DNA of 42,249 nucleotides from Clostridium sp. 1001271B_151109_B4 (GCF_015670405.1 NZ_JADPBQ010000001.1:1-42249), one strand, 5' to 3'; shown: positions 1-9,340, counted from the stretch's first letter. Notes: generated by a model from the letters alone, not told the origin. Translations and numbers: made by a program.

Positions 1-5
1 AAAAA

Positions 6-60
6 GGAGTTGTATTCAGATTGAATTTATTAATTCAATCTGATACAGCCCCTTTTTTTT
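6..60. terminator. bidirectional rho-independent terminator
   Basis: A long hairpin has arms at about 9-27 and 32-49 around a 4-base loop (28-31), with one bulged T at 16. An A-tract precedes it and eight Ts follow at 53-60, so it can stop transcription in both directions: a plus-strand gene entering from the left, and the minus-strand penicillin-binding protein gene ending at 62. Confidence 0.85.
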
Positions 61-61
61 A

Positions 62-2074
62 CTATCTATTTAAATATTCTTCCATAATGTTTTTAACCAT
101 AGGAATTGGAATGCTACTTCCACCTCTATCTTTAACATCTTCTATAATTGTTGCAATAGCTAATTTTGAACTAGTAGTATCTACTGCAACAAACCATCCA
201 TTTTCAGTTCCATTAGTATCATCTTGAGATGATTTAATTTCAGCAGTTCCTGTTTTAGCAGCTATATTATATCCATCAATTTTTATTTCATATGCATGAC
301 CATCTTCATCATTTACCATAGCAGAAAAATCTTCAATTAAAGTTTGAAGGTTTTCAGGTTTAATAGCAGCTTCTTTCCAGATAGAAGCAGTACTATTATC
401 AGATAAAACCAATATAGGAGTCATAATATTACCGTTGTTAGCTAAAGCGCTATATGCTAAGGCCATATTTAAAGGAGTAACCATTAATTCACCTTGACCA
501 TAACCTGTATCAGCAAGTAAAATTTCAGAATTTAAGCTTCCATCATTAGAAATACTAGAATCAGTCATTGGATATTCGAAAGTCATTTCTTCACCTATAC
601 CAAATCCTTTTATACCACTAATTAAATCATCGCTACCGATCTTTAATGCAGCTTGGGCAAAGTAAATATTATCAGAATGCTTAGCGGCTTCTCTTAATGA
701 AACTGGACTAACATTTTCTACCCTAGTTATTTTGTAATTACCCCAACTTGAATCTTTTTGCCATGTTAATCCATTAATTTCTATAGCTTCATCAGGATTA
801 ATTTTTCCAGTGTTTAAGCCAATTGCAGCTGTGATTAGTTTCATAGTAGAACCAGGGGCATATGTTTTACTGAATCTATTTACAGTATCAGTGTAATTAT
901 TTGCTTCTCTTTCTGCAGCTTTAGTTTTAGTAACATAAGTTGTAAACATATTAGAATCATATGATGGAGAGCTTACTAAAGCTAAAACTTCACCAGAAAT
1001 AGGATCAACAGCTGTTACCGCACCTTTTTCTCCATTTAATTGTGTATAAGAATTACTTTGTAAAGTTGAATCTATTGTAAGTTTAATATCTTCGCCATTA
1101 ATAACTTCTTTTTTTAAGATACTTATTTCATCAGAACCTCTTTTAATGTAAATTTCAGCACCATCTTCACCACGTAAAGTATCTTCATAAACAGATTCGA
1201 TTCCAGCTTTACCAATTAAACTTGTTGAAGTATAACCAGAATCACTTTTGTTCTCTAATTCTTCAGCAGTAATTGCCCCAACGTAACCAATTAATCTTCC
1301 AAATGCTTCTCCACCATAGTAAACTCTTGAAGTTTTATTATTAATAAGGATTCCCTCTTCATTTCTATTAGTAAGAGTTTGTAGCTTTTCATCAGTAGTA
1401 GTTATATTAACTATTGGAACAAAAAGTTCTGGGTCAGTATTTGCATCTAACTTACTTATAATAGTCTCTTCGCTAATATCTAATGTATTTGCAAGTTCTG
1501 TAATTTTAGAATCACGATTTTCATTATTAAATTTAGATGGATGAATTCCAACTACTGAGACCGTACCATCTTCAGCTAAAATATTACCATCTCTATCTAA
1601 TATTTTTCCTCTAGCATGACTTGTAGTTCTAACATAAACTTTATCATCCTTTATCATATCAGGGAAAATCAAGCTTTCATCCCATTTAATTAGATAGTTG
1701 TCTCCTTCCTTATAAATATCAACGTTGAAATTATTTAGGTTTAATTCACCCGCAATAGTAGTTCCTTTTAAAGTGAATGAGGCAGTATAGTAATTGTCCT
1801 GTTTTTCAAGCTCACCATTTAAGGAAATGTCTAAATTATCTAAGTCAATTGCTGAATAGATAGTAGTATATCTATTAACAAAAGTTTCCTCATCAATTGA
1901 ACTCTTAGATTCCTCTGTTAACATGGAATACATTCCAGAAAAATCACTTTTAATCCATTTTTCAACATAGGAATTAAAAGCTTCATTATATTTACTTGTT
2001 TTTGAGCAACCTAATGAAAATATTATTACTATAATTAATGATAAAAGTAAAAGTAGCTTATTTAGGTTTTTCAT
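62..2074 (-). CDS. lipoprotein class B penicillin-binding protein (MecA_N / PBP3-like transpeptidase)
   Basis: This is a D,D-transpeptidase that cross-links peptidoglycan outside the membrane. The N-terminus is a lipoprotein signal with lipobox SLGC. An NTF2-like MecA_N region covers roughly residues 30-140, then comes a PBP dimerisation region, then the transpeptidase with STMK (Ser about 409), SDN, and KTGTA (Lys about 607). The total of 670 residues suits the family (S. aureus PBP2a, B. subtilis PbpC). I chose the ATG at 2074: GGAGG lies 6 bases upstream, whereas the ATG at 2080 directly abuts it. The gene stands alone with its own promoter and terminator. Known family members often have low beta-lactam affinity; whether this one does cannot be read from sequence. 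Confidence 0.9.
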   Translation of the reverse strand: MKNLNKLLLLLSLIIVIIFSLGCSKTSKYNEAFNSYVEKWIKSDFSGMYSMLTEESKSSIDEETFVNRYTTIYSAIDLDNLDISLNGELEKQDNYYTASFTLKGTTIAGELNLNNFNVDIYKEGDNYLIKWDESLIFPDMIKDDKVYVRTTSHARGKILDRDGNILAEDGTVSVVGIHPSKFNNENRDSKITELANTLDISEETIISKLDANTDPELFVPIVNITTTDEKLQTLTNRNEEGILINNKTSRVYYGGEAFGRLIGYVGAITAEELENKSDSGYTSTSLIGKAGIESVYEDTLRGEDGAEIYIKRGSDEISILKKEVINGEDIKLTIDSTLQSNSYTQLNGEKGAVTAVDPISGEVLALVSSPSYDSNMFTTYVTKTKAAEREANNYTDTVNRFSKTYAPGSTMKLITAAIGLNTGKINPDEAIEINGLTWQKDSSWGNYKITRVENVSPVSLREAAKHSDNIYFAQAALKIGSDDLISGIKGFGIGEEMTFEYPMTDSSISNDGSLNSEILLADTGYGQGELMVTPLNMALAYSALANNGNIMTPILVLSDNSTASIWKEAAIKPENLQTLIEDFSAMVNDEDGHAYEIKIDGYNIAAKTGTAEIKSSQDDTNGTENGWFVAVDTTSSKLAIATIIEDVKDRGGSSIPIPMVKNIMEEYLNR

Positions 2075-2106
2075 AATCATCCTCCTTTGATTGTTTAATA
2101 TAGTTT

Positions 2107-2135
2107 ATTATACTATTTTAAGTAAAACATTCCAA
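2107..2135 (-). promoter_or_regulatory. sigma-A type promoter of the penicillin-binding protein gene
   Basis: On the minus strand TTGGAA (2130-2135) and TATAAT (2107-2112) are separated by exactly 17 bases, followed by AAAGGAGG before the start codon. Confidence 0.7.
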
Positions 2136-2191
2136 ATAAAAATAGTAATTTAAAAATTTTTAATAATACTGCTATTTAAATACGAAGTGTA

Positions 2192-2220
2192 TTGATAAAT
2201 AAAAAATAAATATATACAAT
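2192..2220 (+). promoter_or_regulatory. promoter of the arsR-arsC-MATE group
   Basis: TTGATA (2192-2197) and TACAAT (2215-2220) have a 17-base spacer. The next gene starts at 2256, so this fits a vegetative promoter for arsR. Confidence 0.65.
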
Positions 2221-2222
2221 TA

Positions 2223-2246
2223 TCATATCGATAAAAATAGATATGA
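2223..2246. promoter_or_regulatory. probable ArsR operator (inverted repeat)
   Basis: TCATATC (2223-2229) and GATATGA (2240-2246) form a perfect 7-base inverted repeat with a 10-base spacer, just downstream of the -10 box and running into the arsR ribosome binding site GAGGTG. The position and 24-base span fit an autoregulatory ArsR/SmtB site. Binding here is inferred. Confidence 0.55.
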
Positions 2247-2255
2247 GGTGTTATA

Positions 2256-2573
2256 ATGGAAAGTAAATATGTAGCAAACTCTAAAGTATTTAAAGCTTTT
2301 TGTGATGAAAACCGATTAGTGATTCTCGAAATTCTACAAAGTGGTGAAAAATGCGGATGTCATTTATTGGAAAGGATGAGTATTGGTCAATCTACTTTAT
2401 CACATCATATGAAAATATTATGTGAATCTGGAGTTGTTAAAAATAGAAAGGATGGGAAATGGACATATTATTCAATAAATGATAAAGGATGTGAATATGC
2501 AATGGAGCTATTAAAGTTATTAACAAAAGTATATAGTAATGAAAATGTAGATAACTCAAAGTGTAAAAATTAA
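2256..2573 (+). CDS. arsR: ArsR/SmtB family metalloregulatory repressor
   Basis: A 105-residue winged-helix repressor. The recognition helix region reads QSTLSHHMKIL and is followed by the wing (RKDGKWTYYSI). A Cys-Gly-Cys pair at residues 33 and 35 sits where E. coli ArsR carries its As(III)-binding cysteines; further cysteines at 16 and 56 could supply a third ligand. The expected role is to repress its own operon until As(III) or Sb(III) binds. ArsC and a MATE pump follow on the same strand with no terminator between. Family assignment is firm; the metal sensed is inferred from the CxC pair and from ArsC. Confidence 0.88.
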   Translation: MESKYVANSKVFKAFCDENRLVILEILQSGEKCGCHLLERMSIGQSTLSHHMKILCESGVVKNRKDGKWTYYSINDKGCEYAMELLKLLTKVYSNENVDNSKCKN

Positions 2574-2625
2574 AAAAATTATATTTATGAAATAAAGAAT
2601 ATAAAATGAGTAAAGGATGATTAGG

Positions 2626-3030
2626 ATGAAGAAGAAAGTAGCTTTTATTTGTGTGCATAATTCTTGTAGGTCGCAAATGGCAGAAGCATTAGGAAAAATT
2701 TATGGAAGTGAAGAATTTGAAAGTTATTCAGCAGGAACAGAAAGAAAGCCAATGATAAATCAGCAGGCAGTAAAAATAATAAAAGATTTATATAAAGTAG
2801 ATATGAATAAAACTCAAAAATCTAAACTGTTAAGTGATATTCCTAAAGTAGATATAGTGATAAAAATGGGGTGTAATGTTGTGTGTCCATATCTTTATGC
2901 AGAGCATATTGAAGATTGGGGATTAGAAGACCCTACTGGGAAAAGTGATGAAGAATTCATAAAGGTAGCTAAAGTAATAGAAGAAAAGGTACAGGAGTTA
3001 GTAAAAAAAATTAAAAATAATGAAATTTAA
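2626..3030 (+). CDS. arsC: arsenate reductase, thioredoxin-coupled (LMW-PTP fold)
   Basis: Reduces arsenate to arsenite in the cytoplasm. The phosphate-binding loop CVHNSCRS starts at Cys9. A second Cys pair near residues 83 and 87 matches the redox relay of S. aureus ArsC, and the catalytic Asp lies in EDPTG. The length of 134 residues is normal. I prefer the ATG at 2626, 8 bases after AAAGGA, over the ATG at 2617, which overlaps that site. It lies 52 bases after arsR. The relay pair is four residues apart, a little closer than in the S. aureus enzyme, but otherwise nothing is missing. Confidence 0.88.
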   Translation: MKKKVAFICVHNSCRSQMAEALGKIYGSEEFESYSAGTERKPMINQQAVKIIKDLYKVDMNKTQKSKLLSDIPKVDIVIKMGCNVVCPYLYAEHIEDWGLEDPTGKSDEEFIKVAKVIEEKVQELVKKIKNNEI

Positions 3031-3103
3031 AGTATAATAATTTTTTTATAGTAGATTATTATTAAACATTAAACTAAGACTTTGATTTGTGAATGGAGAT
3101 AAT

Positions 3104-4414
3104 ATGAAAAAAATAGACTTAACCAAGGGGAAAGTAATATCAGTTATAGCAGCATTAGCATTACCTATAATGGGAAGTTCACTATTACAATTTACATATA
3201 ATTTAATTGATATGATGTGGGTAGGGCGCCTTGGTAGTAATGCTGTAGCAAGTATTGGCTCTTCAAGTTTATATATAAATATTGGTAATGCTCTAAATTC
3301 TTTAGTTGTTATTGGAACGGGAATAATGGTTGCACATGCAATTGGTAGAAAAGATGATAAGGGAATAAATGGATATATCAATTCGGGAATATTAATAAAC
3401 CTAATTATAGGTACTGTTTTTGGTCTAATTCTAATATTTTTAGGAAGGAATTTTATAGGTTTTCTAAACTTAAATAATAGTGAAGTAGAACGTAATGCAT
3501 ATTATTATTTGGCTCTAAATGCTCCTATTTTATTTTTTGCATTTTTCAATATGATGTATACGAGAATATTGGGTAGTTTTGGTAATAATAAATTTGCCCT
3601 TAAGATAAATGCAGTTGGTGTTATTTTAAATATAATTCTTGATCCTGTATGTATTTATGTTTTTAAACTTGGTGTTATTGGTGCTGGGGTAAGTACATTA
3701 ATAGCAAATATTATAATGTTTATTTTGTTTAGAATAAATACAAATGGTATACTTACTTATAAATATGATTTAAAAGTTGATTTTGAAAAGATGAGAGAAA
3801 TAATAAAGCTTGGTTTTCCTATGGCATTTCAAAGAGTTTTATTTACAAGTATAAATATTATCTTAGCTAAGATTATAGCCATATTTGGAGCAGAGGCAAT
3901 TGCCGCACAAAAAATAGGCGTTCAAATAGAATCTATTGCATATATGATAATTGGAGGACTAAATGGTGCTATTGCAAGTTTTACTGGGCAAAATTTTGGA
4001 GCAGGGAAATCAAATAGAATAAAAGAAGGGTATAAAAGTGCATTGCTAGTTGGTGTGAGTTATGCAATAGTTATGGCAGGCGTATTTTTAGTGTTTAATA
4101 GACCATTAATTAGGTTGTTTATAAGTAATGAATCAACCATCATAATTGCAGGGGCTTATTTAAAAGCAGTAGCTTTTTCACAGGTATTTAGCGCGGTTGA
4201 AATGATATCTAATGGAATGTTTACTGGTATAGGAAAGCCAAATATTCCTGCAACTATTAGTATTGTATTTACAAGTCTTAGGATTCCTCTAGCTCTATTA
4301 TTAATTAAACCTTTTGGGATAAGTGGAATTTGGATTAGTATTTGTATATCTAGTATTTTAAAGGGAGTATGTTCTTACTTAGTTTATGAAACTAAGATTA
4401 GAAAGATTTTGTAG
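3104..4414 (+). CDS. MATE family multidrug/organic cation efflux protein
   Basis: A membrane antiporter of about 436 residues with some 12 predicted membrane helices in two homologous halves. The N-terminal pattern (ALALPIMGSSLLQFTYNLID, then WVGRLG) and the second-half GFP..FQR and A..G.GKPNI segments are typical of Clostridium MATE proteins. It exports drugs using a Na+ or H+ gradient. The ATG at 3104 follows GGAG by 5 bases; a GTG at 3089 has no useful ribosome binding site. The gene begins 73 bases after arsC with no obvious terminator, so it may be the third gene of the arsenic group. The substrate is unknown. Confidence 0.85.
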   Translation: MKKIDLTKGKVISVIAALALPIMGSSLLQFTYNLIDMMWVGRLGSNAVASIGSSSLYINIGNALNSLVVIGTGIMVAHAIGRKDDKGINGYINSGILINLIIGTVFGLILIFLGRNFIGFLNLNNSEVERNAYYYLALNAPILFFAFFNMMYTRILGSFGNNKFALKINAVGVILNIILDPVCIYVFKLGVIGAGVSTLIANIIMFILFRINTNGILTYKYDLKVDFEKMREIIKLGFPMAFQRVLFTSINIILAKIIAIFGAEAIAAQKIGVQIESIAYMIIGGLNGAIASFTGQNFGAGKSNRIKEGYKSALLVGVSYAIVMAGVFLVFNRPLIRLFISNESTIIIAGAYLKAVAFSQVFSAVEMISNGMFTGIGKPNIPATISIVFTSLRIPLALLLIKPFGISGIWISICISSILKGVCSYLVYETKIRKIL

Positions 4415-4438
4415 AGAATATGTGTTTTTAGGAAAGTA

Positions 4439-4447
4439 TGATATAAT
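4439..4447 (+). promoter_or_regulatory. extended -10 promoter before topB
   Basis: TGATATAAT at 4439-4447 is an extended -10 element. No good -35 box is seen 17 bases upstream. The start codon is 33 bases further on. Confidence 0.5.
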
Positions 4448-4479
4448 TAGTTAAAATTCCAAATGAAAAAGGAGCAGAT

Positions 4480-6678
4480 ATGAGTAAAGTATTAGTATTG
4501 GCAGAGAAGCCATCGGTAGGAAGAGATTTAGCAAAGGTTTTAAAATGTAATAATAATAAAGGTTCATATATAGAAGGAAGTAAATATATTGTAACGTGGG
4601 CTATGGGGCATTTAGTTGGACTTATGGATCCAGAAGGTTATGATAATAAATATAAAGAATGGAAGATGGAAACACTTCCTATGCTACCTAAGAATATGAA
4701 GTTGGTAGTGTTAAAGAAAACCGGAAAACAATTTAATGAAGTTAAGAAGCTTATGAATAGAAATGATGTCAGCGAAATTATAATTGCTACAGATGCTGGA
4801 AGAGAGGGAGAGCTTGTTGCTCGATGGACTATTGAAAAGGCTGGAGTAAATAAGCCACTTAAAAGATTATGGATTTCATCTCAAACAGATAAAGCCATTT
4901 TAGATGGATTTAAAAATTTAAGGGATGGCAAAGAATATGAAAATCTGTATAGGGCAGCAGTTTGTAGAGCAGAAGCAGATTGGCTTGTAGGATTAAATGT
5001 AACGAGGGCTTTGACGTGTAAGCATAATGCTCAATTATCAGCAGGAAGAGTACAATCACCAACCCTTGCAATGATAGTTAATAGAGAAGAAGAGATTAAG
5101 AATTTCAAGCCTAAAACTTACTATACTTTAGGTGCTAATGCTAATGGATATAAATTATCATGGGTTAATAAAGATAATAATTCAAGGATATTTGATGAAG
5201 AATTTGCGAAGAAAATTGAAGGTAAATTAAAAAATGCTGAAGGCGAAATCGTAAATATTACTGAAGCTAATAAGAAAAAATATGCACCAGCTTTATATGA
5301 TTTAACTGAATTGCAAAGAGATGCCAATAAGATTTGGGGGTATTCAGCTAAGCAAACATTAAGCATTATGCAAAGACTTTATGAAAATTATAAAATTTTA
5401 ACTTATCCAAGAACTGATTCAAGATATATTACTACTGATATAGTAGCAACTATTCCAGATAGATTAAAAGCAATTGCAATTGGTGAATATAGAGCTACAG
5501 CAGATTCATTACTTAAAACAAGGGTTAATGGTCATAAAGGATTTGTAGATAATTCAAAGGTAAGTGATCACCATGCAATTATTCCTACAGAACAAAAACC
5601 AAATTTAGCTTTACTTTCATCAGAAGAAAGAAAAATTTATGATTTAGTAGTTAAGAGGTTCTTAAGCGTAATGCTTCCACCATTTGAATATGTGCAAACT
5701 ACCATTGAAGCAAATGTTGAAGGTGAAAGACTTATTGCTAAAGGAAAAGTTGTTAAAGCCAAAGGATGGAAAAAGCTATATGATCACTTAGATGAAGATA
5801 GTAGCGAAGATGATATAAAAGAACAAGTACTACCACAAGTTAATAAAGGTGATAAAGTTAATTTGACAAAGGTAGAGTTAAAGAGTGGGCAGACTAAACC
5901 ACCAGCTAGATTTACGGAAGCTACACTTTTATCAGCAATGGAAAATCCTCATAAGTATATTAATGTAGGAAAAGAAGCTGCTAAGACTTTAGGAGAAACT
6001 GGAGGACTAGGAACAGTTGCAACTAGAGCTGATATTATTGAAAAGTTATTTAATTCATTTGTTATTGAAAAGAAAGGTAAAGAAATAGTACCTACATCTA
6101 AAGGAAAACAACTTATAGAGCTTGTACCGACTGATTTGAAATCACCACTACTTACAGCTAAGTGGGAAAAGCAACTTGATGAAATAGCTAAAGGCAAGAG
6201 AAATGATCATGGATTTATCAAAGATATGAAAAATTACTCTGTAGCTTTAGTAGAAGATGTAAAGTCCTCAAATTCTAAATTTGTCCATGATAATAAAACA
6301 GGAAAGAAATGTCCTAATTGTGGCAAATATCTTTTAGAAGTTAAAGGTAAGAACGGTACAATGAATGTATGCCAAGATAGAGAATGTGGATATAGAGAAA
6401 ATGTAGCAAGGGTTACTAATGCTAGATGTCCTGAATGTAAAAAGAAGCTTGAAGTTAGAGGTCAAGGGGAAGGTAAGATTTATGTATGTACTGGCGCTAA
6501 TTGTAACTTTAGAGAAAAAGCTTCTTCCTTCGAAAAGAGATTTGATAAAAAGGGAAAAGTAGATAAGAGAGAAACTCAAAGAATTATGGCTAAAATGAAA
6601 AAAGAAGCGGAGAAAGAAGCTATAGAGGATAATCCATTTGCAGCTTTATTAGGAAATATGAACTTTGATGATAAGTAA
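4480..6678 (+). CDS. topB: DNA topoisomerase III (type IA)
   Basis: Relaxes negatively supercoiled DNA and decatenates single-stranded joints. The Toprim domain is N-terminal (VLAEKPSVGRDLAKVL, later ATDAGREGEL). The active-site tyrosine is Tyr309 in TYPRTDSRY. The C-terminus carries two four-cysteine zinc ribbons, CPNC..C....C and CPEC..C....C, at roughly residues 612-680. The length of 732 is normal for the Firmicutes type. The start follows AAAGGAG. It has its own promoter and a strong terminator, so it is monocistronic. Confidence 0.95.
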   Translation: MSKVLVLAEKPSVGRDLAKVLKCNNNKGSYIEGSKYIVTWAMGHLVGLMDPEGYDNKYKEWKMETLPMLPKNMKLVVLKKTGKQFNEVKKLMNRNDVSEIIIATDAGREGELVARWTIEKAGVNKPLKRLWISSQTDKAILDGFKNLRDGKEYENLYRAAVCRAEADWLVGLNVTRALTCKHNAQLSAGRVQSPTLAMIVNREEEIKNFKPKTYYTLGANANGYKLSWVNKDNNSRIFDEEFAKKIEGKLKNAEGEIVNITEANKKKYAPALYDLTELQRDANKIWGYSAKQTLSIMQRLYENYKILTYPRTDSRYITTDIVATIPDRLKAIAIGEYRATADSLLKTRVNGHKGFVDNSKVSDHHAIIPTEQKPNLALLSSEERKIYDLVVKRFLSVMLPPFEYVQTTIEANVEGERLIAKGKVVKAKGWKKLYDHLDEDSSEDDIKEQVLPQVNKGDKVNLTKVELKSGQTKPPARFTEATLLSAMENPHKYINVGKEAAKTLGETGGLGTVATRADIIEKLFNSFVIEKKGKEIVPTSKGKQLIELVPTDLKSPLLTAKWEKQLDEIAKGKRNDHGFIKDMKNYSVALVEDVKSSNSKFVHDNKTGKKCPNCGKYLLEVKGKNGTMNVCQDRECGYRENVARVTNARCPECKKKLEVRGQGEGKIYVCTGANCNFREKASSFEKRFDKKGKVDKRETQRIMAKMKKEAEKEAIEDNPFAALLGNMNFDDK

Positions 6679-6751
6679 TACAATAAAATAGTATATAGAA
6701 AAATATTAGGTATAAGAAAAAACAAGTTATTTAGTATTTTAAAGTGTATTG

Positions 6752-6784
6752 AAAAGCAAAATTAGGAATAATTTTGCTTTTTAA
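6752..6784 (+). terminator. terminator of topB
   Basis: A perfect 12-base stem (6752-6763 with 6770-6781) around loop AGGAAT, ending in a short T-run. Confidence 0.85.
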
Positions 6785-6868
6785 TGCTATAATATAAATA
6801 GTAAAGGAAAATTTTCTGAAAGAAATGTGAAAAATATATGTAATAAATGGAGAAAAACTTAATCTTAC

Positions 6869-6897
6869 TTGATATTGGAAAGTAGACATAATATAAT
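6869..6897 (+). promoter_or_regulatory. promoter of secD-secF
   Basis: TTGATA (6869-6874) and TATAAT (6892-6897) with a 17-base spacer, 36 bases before the secD start. Confidence 0.75.
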
Positions 6898-6933
6898 TAA
6901 TGTTGAACCAAAAAGAATAAAAGGGGGAAGACC

Positions 6934-8187
6934 ATGAAAAAAGGACATACAAAAGGTAGAAGTGCTATATTATTTATTCTTACCTTAATTGTTATAGTTG
7001 TATTTGCCTTTGCAGGTGCTAGAGGCGTTGAAATAGCGGGATGGGAATTTAAATCATTCAATAAAGCTATTACTAAGGGGCTTGATCTACAAGGTGGAGT
7101 TTCTGTGTTAATGGAGATACAAGATGAAGATGTAACAAAAGAGGACCTAGAAAAGACGAGACAACTTATTGATTTAAGAGTCAATAAGCTTGGTGTTGCT
7201 GAAACTTCGGTAACAGCAGAAGGTGATAGAAGAGTAAGAGTTGAAATTCCTGGTGAATACGATTCAAAAGATTTAGTTGATAGCTTATCTAAAACTGGTA
7301 ATTTAACTTTTAAAGATGAAGATGGAAATGAAGTGTTAAGCGGTTCAGATGTAGAAGAAGCTGGAACTATGCTTGATTCTACAAGCAATGCACCAGTTGT
7401 AACTTTAAAGTTAACTGATGAAGGAACAAAAAAGTTTGCTGAAGCAACTGAAAATAACCTTTATAAGAAGATTTATATTTATATGGACGATGAAGAGATT
7501 TCAGCGCCGACAGTTAATAGTGTTATTACAGGTGGAAACGCTATTATAGAAGGTAGTAGTACTATAGATGAAGCTAAGAATTTAGCAGGATTAATTAATG
7601 CAGGTGCACTTCCTGTTACAGTTAAAGCTATACAAATTGAAAATGTAGGAGCACAATTGGGTGCAGAGGCACTTCCAAATGCAGTTAAGGCTGGAATTAT
7701 AGGGATAGCAATTATATTCTTATTTATGATTCTTTATTATAGAGTTCCAGGTGTTATTGCATGTATCGCATTAACTTTATATGTTTGCTTAACTTTATTA
7801 GTATTTGTTGAAGCTGATGTTGCATTAACTCTTCCAGGAATTGCTGCATTCTTGTTAACAGTAGGTATGGCAGTTGATGCAAATGTACTTATATTTGAAA
7901 GAGTTAGAGAAGAACTGAAAAATGGTATGTCTGTTAAATCAGCAGTTGAAAAGGGATTTAGCAATGCATTATCATCAATCGTTGATTCTAATATAACAAC
8001 TATTATAGCAGCGTTAGTACTTTATTTTATGGGTACAGGTAGTGTAAAGGGATTTGCTGTCACATTAATGATTGGTATTGCAGTGAGTATGTTTACCGCT
8101 ATAGTTGTTACAAAGACATTAATGAAATGGGCTGTTAATATGGGAATGTTAAAGTCTAATTGGCAGTTTAGAGTAAAGAGGGGGTAA
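6934..8187 (+). CDS. secD: protein translocase subunit SecD
   Basis: Membrane partner of SecYEG that uses the ion gradient to help pull preproteins across the membrane. One N-terminal helix is followed by the conserved LDLQGG motif, an extracytoplasmic P1 region, and five C-terminal helices holding the RND-type motif (VGMAVDANVLIFERVREEL). The length of 417 residues is the short clostridial form (E. coli SecD is about 615). The start follows AAGGGGG. secF follows after 6 bases, so the two are translated together. Confidence 0.95.
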   Translation: MKKGHTKGRSAILFILTLIVIVVFAFAGARGVEIAGWEFKSFNKAITKGLDLQGGVSVLMEIQDEDVTKEDLEKTRQLIDLRVNKLGVAETSVTAEGDRRVRVEIPGEYDSKDLVDSLSKTGNLTFKDEDGNEVLSGSDVEEAGTMLDSTSNAPVVTLKLTDEGTKKFAEATENNLYKKIYIYMDDEEISAPTVNSVITGGNAIIEGSSTIDEAKNLAGLINAGALPVTVKAIQIENVGAQLGAEALPNAVKAGIIGIAIIFLFMILYYRVPGVIACIALTLYVCLTLLVFVEADVALTLPGIAAFLLTVGMAVDANVLIFERVREELKNGMSVKSAVEKGFSNALSSIVDSNITTIIAALVLYFMGTGSVKGFAVTLMIGIAVSMFTAIVVTKTLMKWAVNMGMLKSNWQFRVKRG

Positions 8188-8193
8188 TGAGAT

Positions 8194-9066
8194 ATGTTTA
8201 AGATAATAGAAAAGTCAAAAATTTGGTTTTCAATATCCCTTGTAATTATATTAATAGGTGTAGTTTTAATGTGTACTAGAGGATTAAACTTTGGTATAGA
8301 TTTTAAGGGTGGTACTAAGTTAGTAGTTGAGCTTGGTGATAATTTTGATAAGGTAGAAGTTGATGAAATAGTAAAAAGTTATGCTTCAGATGCAATAACA
8401 AAAACTGTTGAGGGGACTCAATATGAAATTAAATCAACAGAATTAGATGAAACAAAAACGGCGGAATTATTTGATGCTCTTAAAGAAAAGTATTCATTAG
8501 AAGATTCAGCATTAGTTTCTGAAACTCAAATAGGACCATCAGTAGGTAAAGAGCTTAGTAGGAATGCAATAATTGCTGTTTTAGTAGCATGCATAGCTAT
8601 GCTAGTTTATATAGCAATTAGATTTGAATTTGCATTTAGTGTTGCTGCAATTGGAGCTTTACTACATGATGTGTTAATAACTTTAGCTGTATATGCAATC
8701 TTTGATATACCGGTTAATAGTTCGTTTATAGCGGCAATGTTAACTATTGTAGGGTATTCTATAAATGACACTATAGTTGTATTTGATAGAATAAGAGAAA
8801 ATAATCATAATATGAGAAGAAGCAATCCAACTGAAGTTGCTAATGTAAGTATTAATAAGACTTTAGCAAGATCTATTAATACATCATTAACTACATTAAT
8901 TGTTATTGGTGCAGTAAATGTGTTTGTACCTACAGTTAGAGAGTTCTCATTCCCGCTATTAATTGGTATAGCGGCAGGGGCTTATTCATCAATATTTATT
9001 GCTTCACCTATTTGGGTAATATTAAAGAATAGAATGAATAAGAAAAAGTCTGTGAAGGCTGCATAG
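8194..9066 (+). CDS. secF: protein translocase subunit SecF
   Basis: Second subunit of the SecDF motor. A first helix is followed by FGIDFKGGTKL, then five helices with the signature VGYSINDTIVVFDRIRENN. The 290 residues are typical. It sits 6 bases behind secD and is closed by a strong terminator, so secD-secF form a two-gene operon. Confidence 0.95.
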   Translation: MFKIIEKSKIWFSISLVIILIGVVLMCTRGLNFGIDFKGGTKLVVELGDNFDKVEVDEIVKSYASDAITKTVEGTQYEIKSTELDETKTAELFDALKEKYSLEDSALVSETQIGPSVGKELSRNAIIAVLVACIAMLVYIAIRFEFAFSVAAIGALLHDVLITLAVYAIFDIPVNSSFIAAMLTIVGYSINDTIVVFDRIRENNHNMRRSNPTEVANVSINKTLARSINTSLTTLIVIGAVNVFVPTVREFSFPLLIGIAAGAYSSIFIASPIWVILKNRMNKKKSVKAA

Positions 9067-9071
9067 TATAA

Positions 9072-9103
9072 AAAATAGCTGCTCGGTTGAGCAGTTATTT
9101 TTT
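9072..9103 (+). terminator. terminator of secD-secF
   Basis: Stem 9072-9084 with 9089-9101, loop GGTT, running into a T-tract. Confidence 0.85.
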
Positions 9104-9340
9104 GTTATTAAATTTTATAGCTTAAATGTTGATTTATGAATATTTAATGATATTTAACTATATATTTTAATATATAGTTAAATTAAAATTTGGAGAATAA
9201 TACTAATTTGGGTATGCAAAATATATGATATAATGACATAAAATAGTAGGGCGATTCAGGTGTGAAAAGCTTTTACATAACAAATAATTGGGTAGAATTA
9301 AAAAAAAATCAGAAAAATCTTATAAAATGCCATTCTTTTT
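9104..9340. other. non-coding stretch between secF and the recJ-like gene
   Basis: No convincing gene. It holds an AT-only 13-base hairpin (9152-9164 with 9171-9183), an isolated extended -10 (TGATATAAT at 9226-9234), and a 26-codon GTG-started frame at 9262-9342 with no properly spaced ribosome binding site, which I do not call as a gene. Confidence 0.4.

Noticed and set aside
6897..7388. Long minus-strand open frame opposite secD
   Set aside because: It is Ser/Thr-rich shadow coding opposite a certain gene, with no ribosome site or family match. The same applies to other antisense frames in topB, hppA and the SDR gene.
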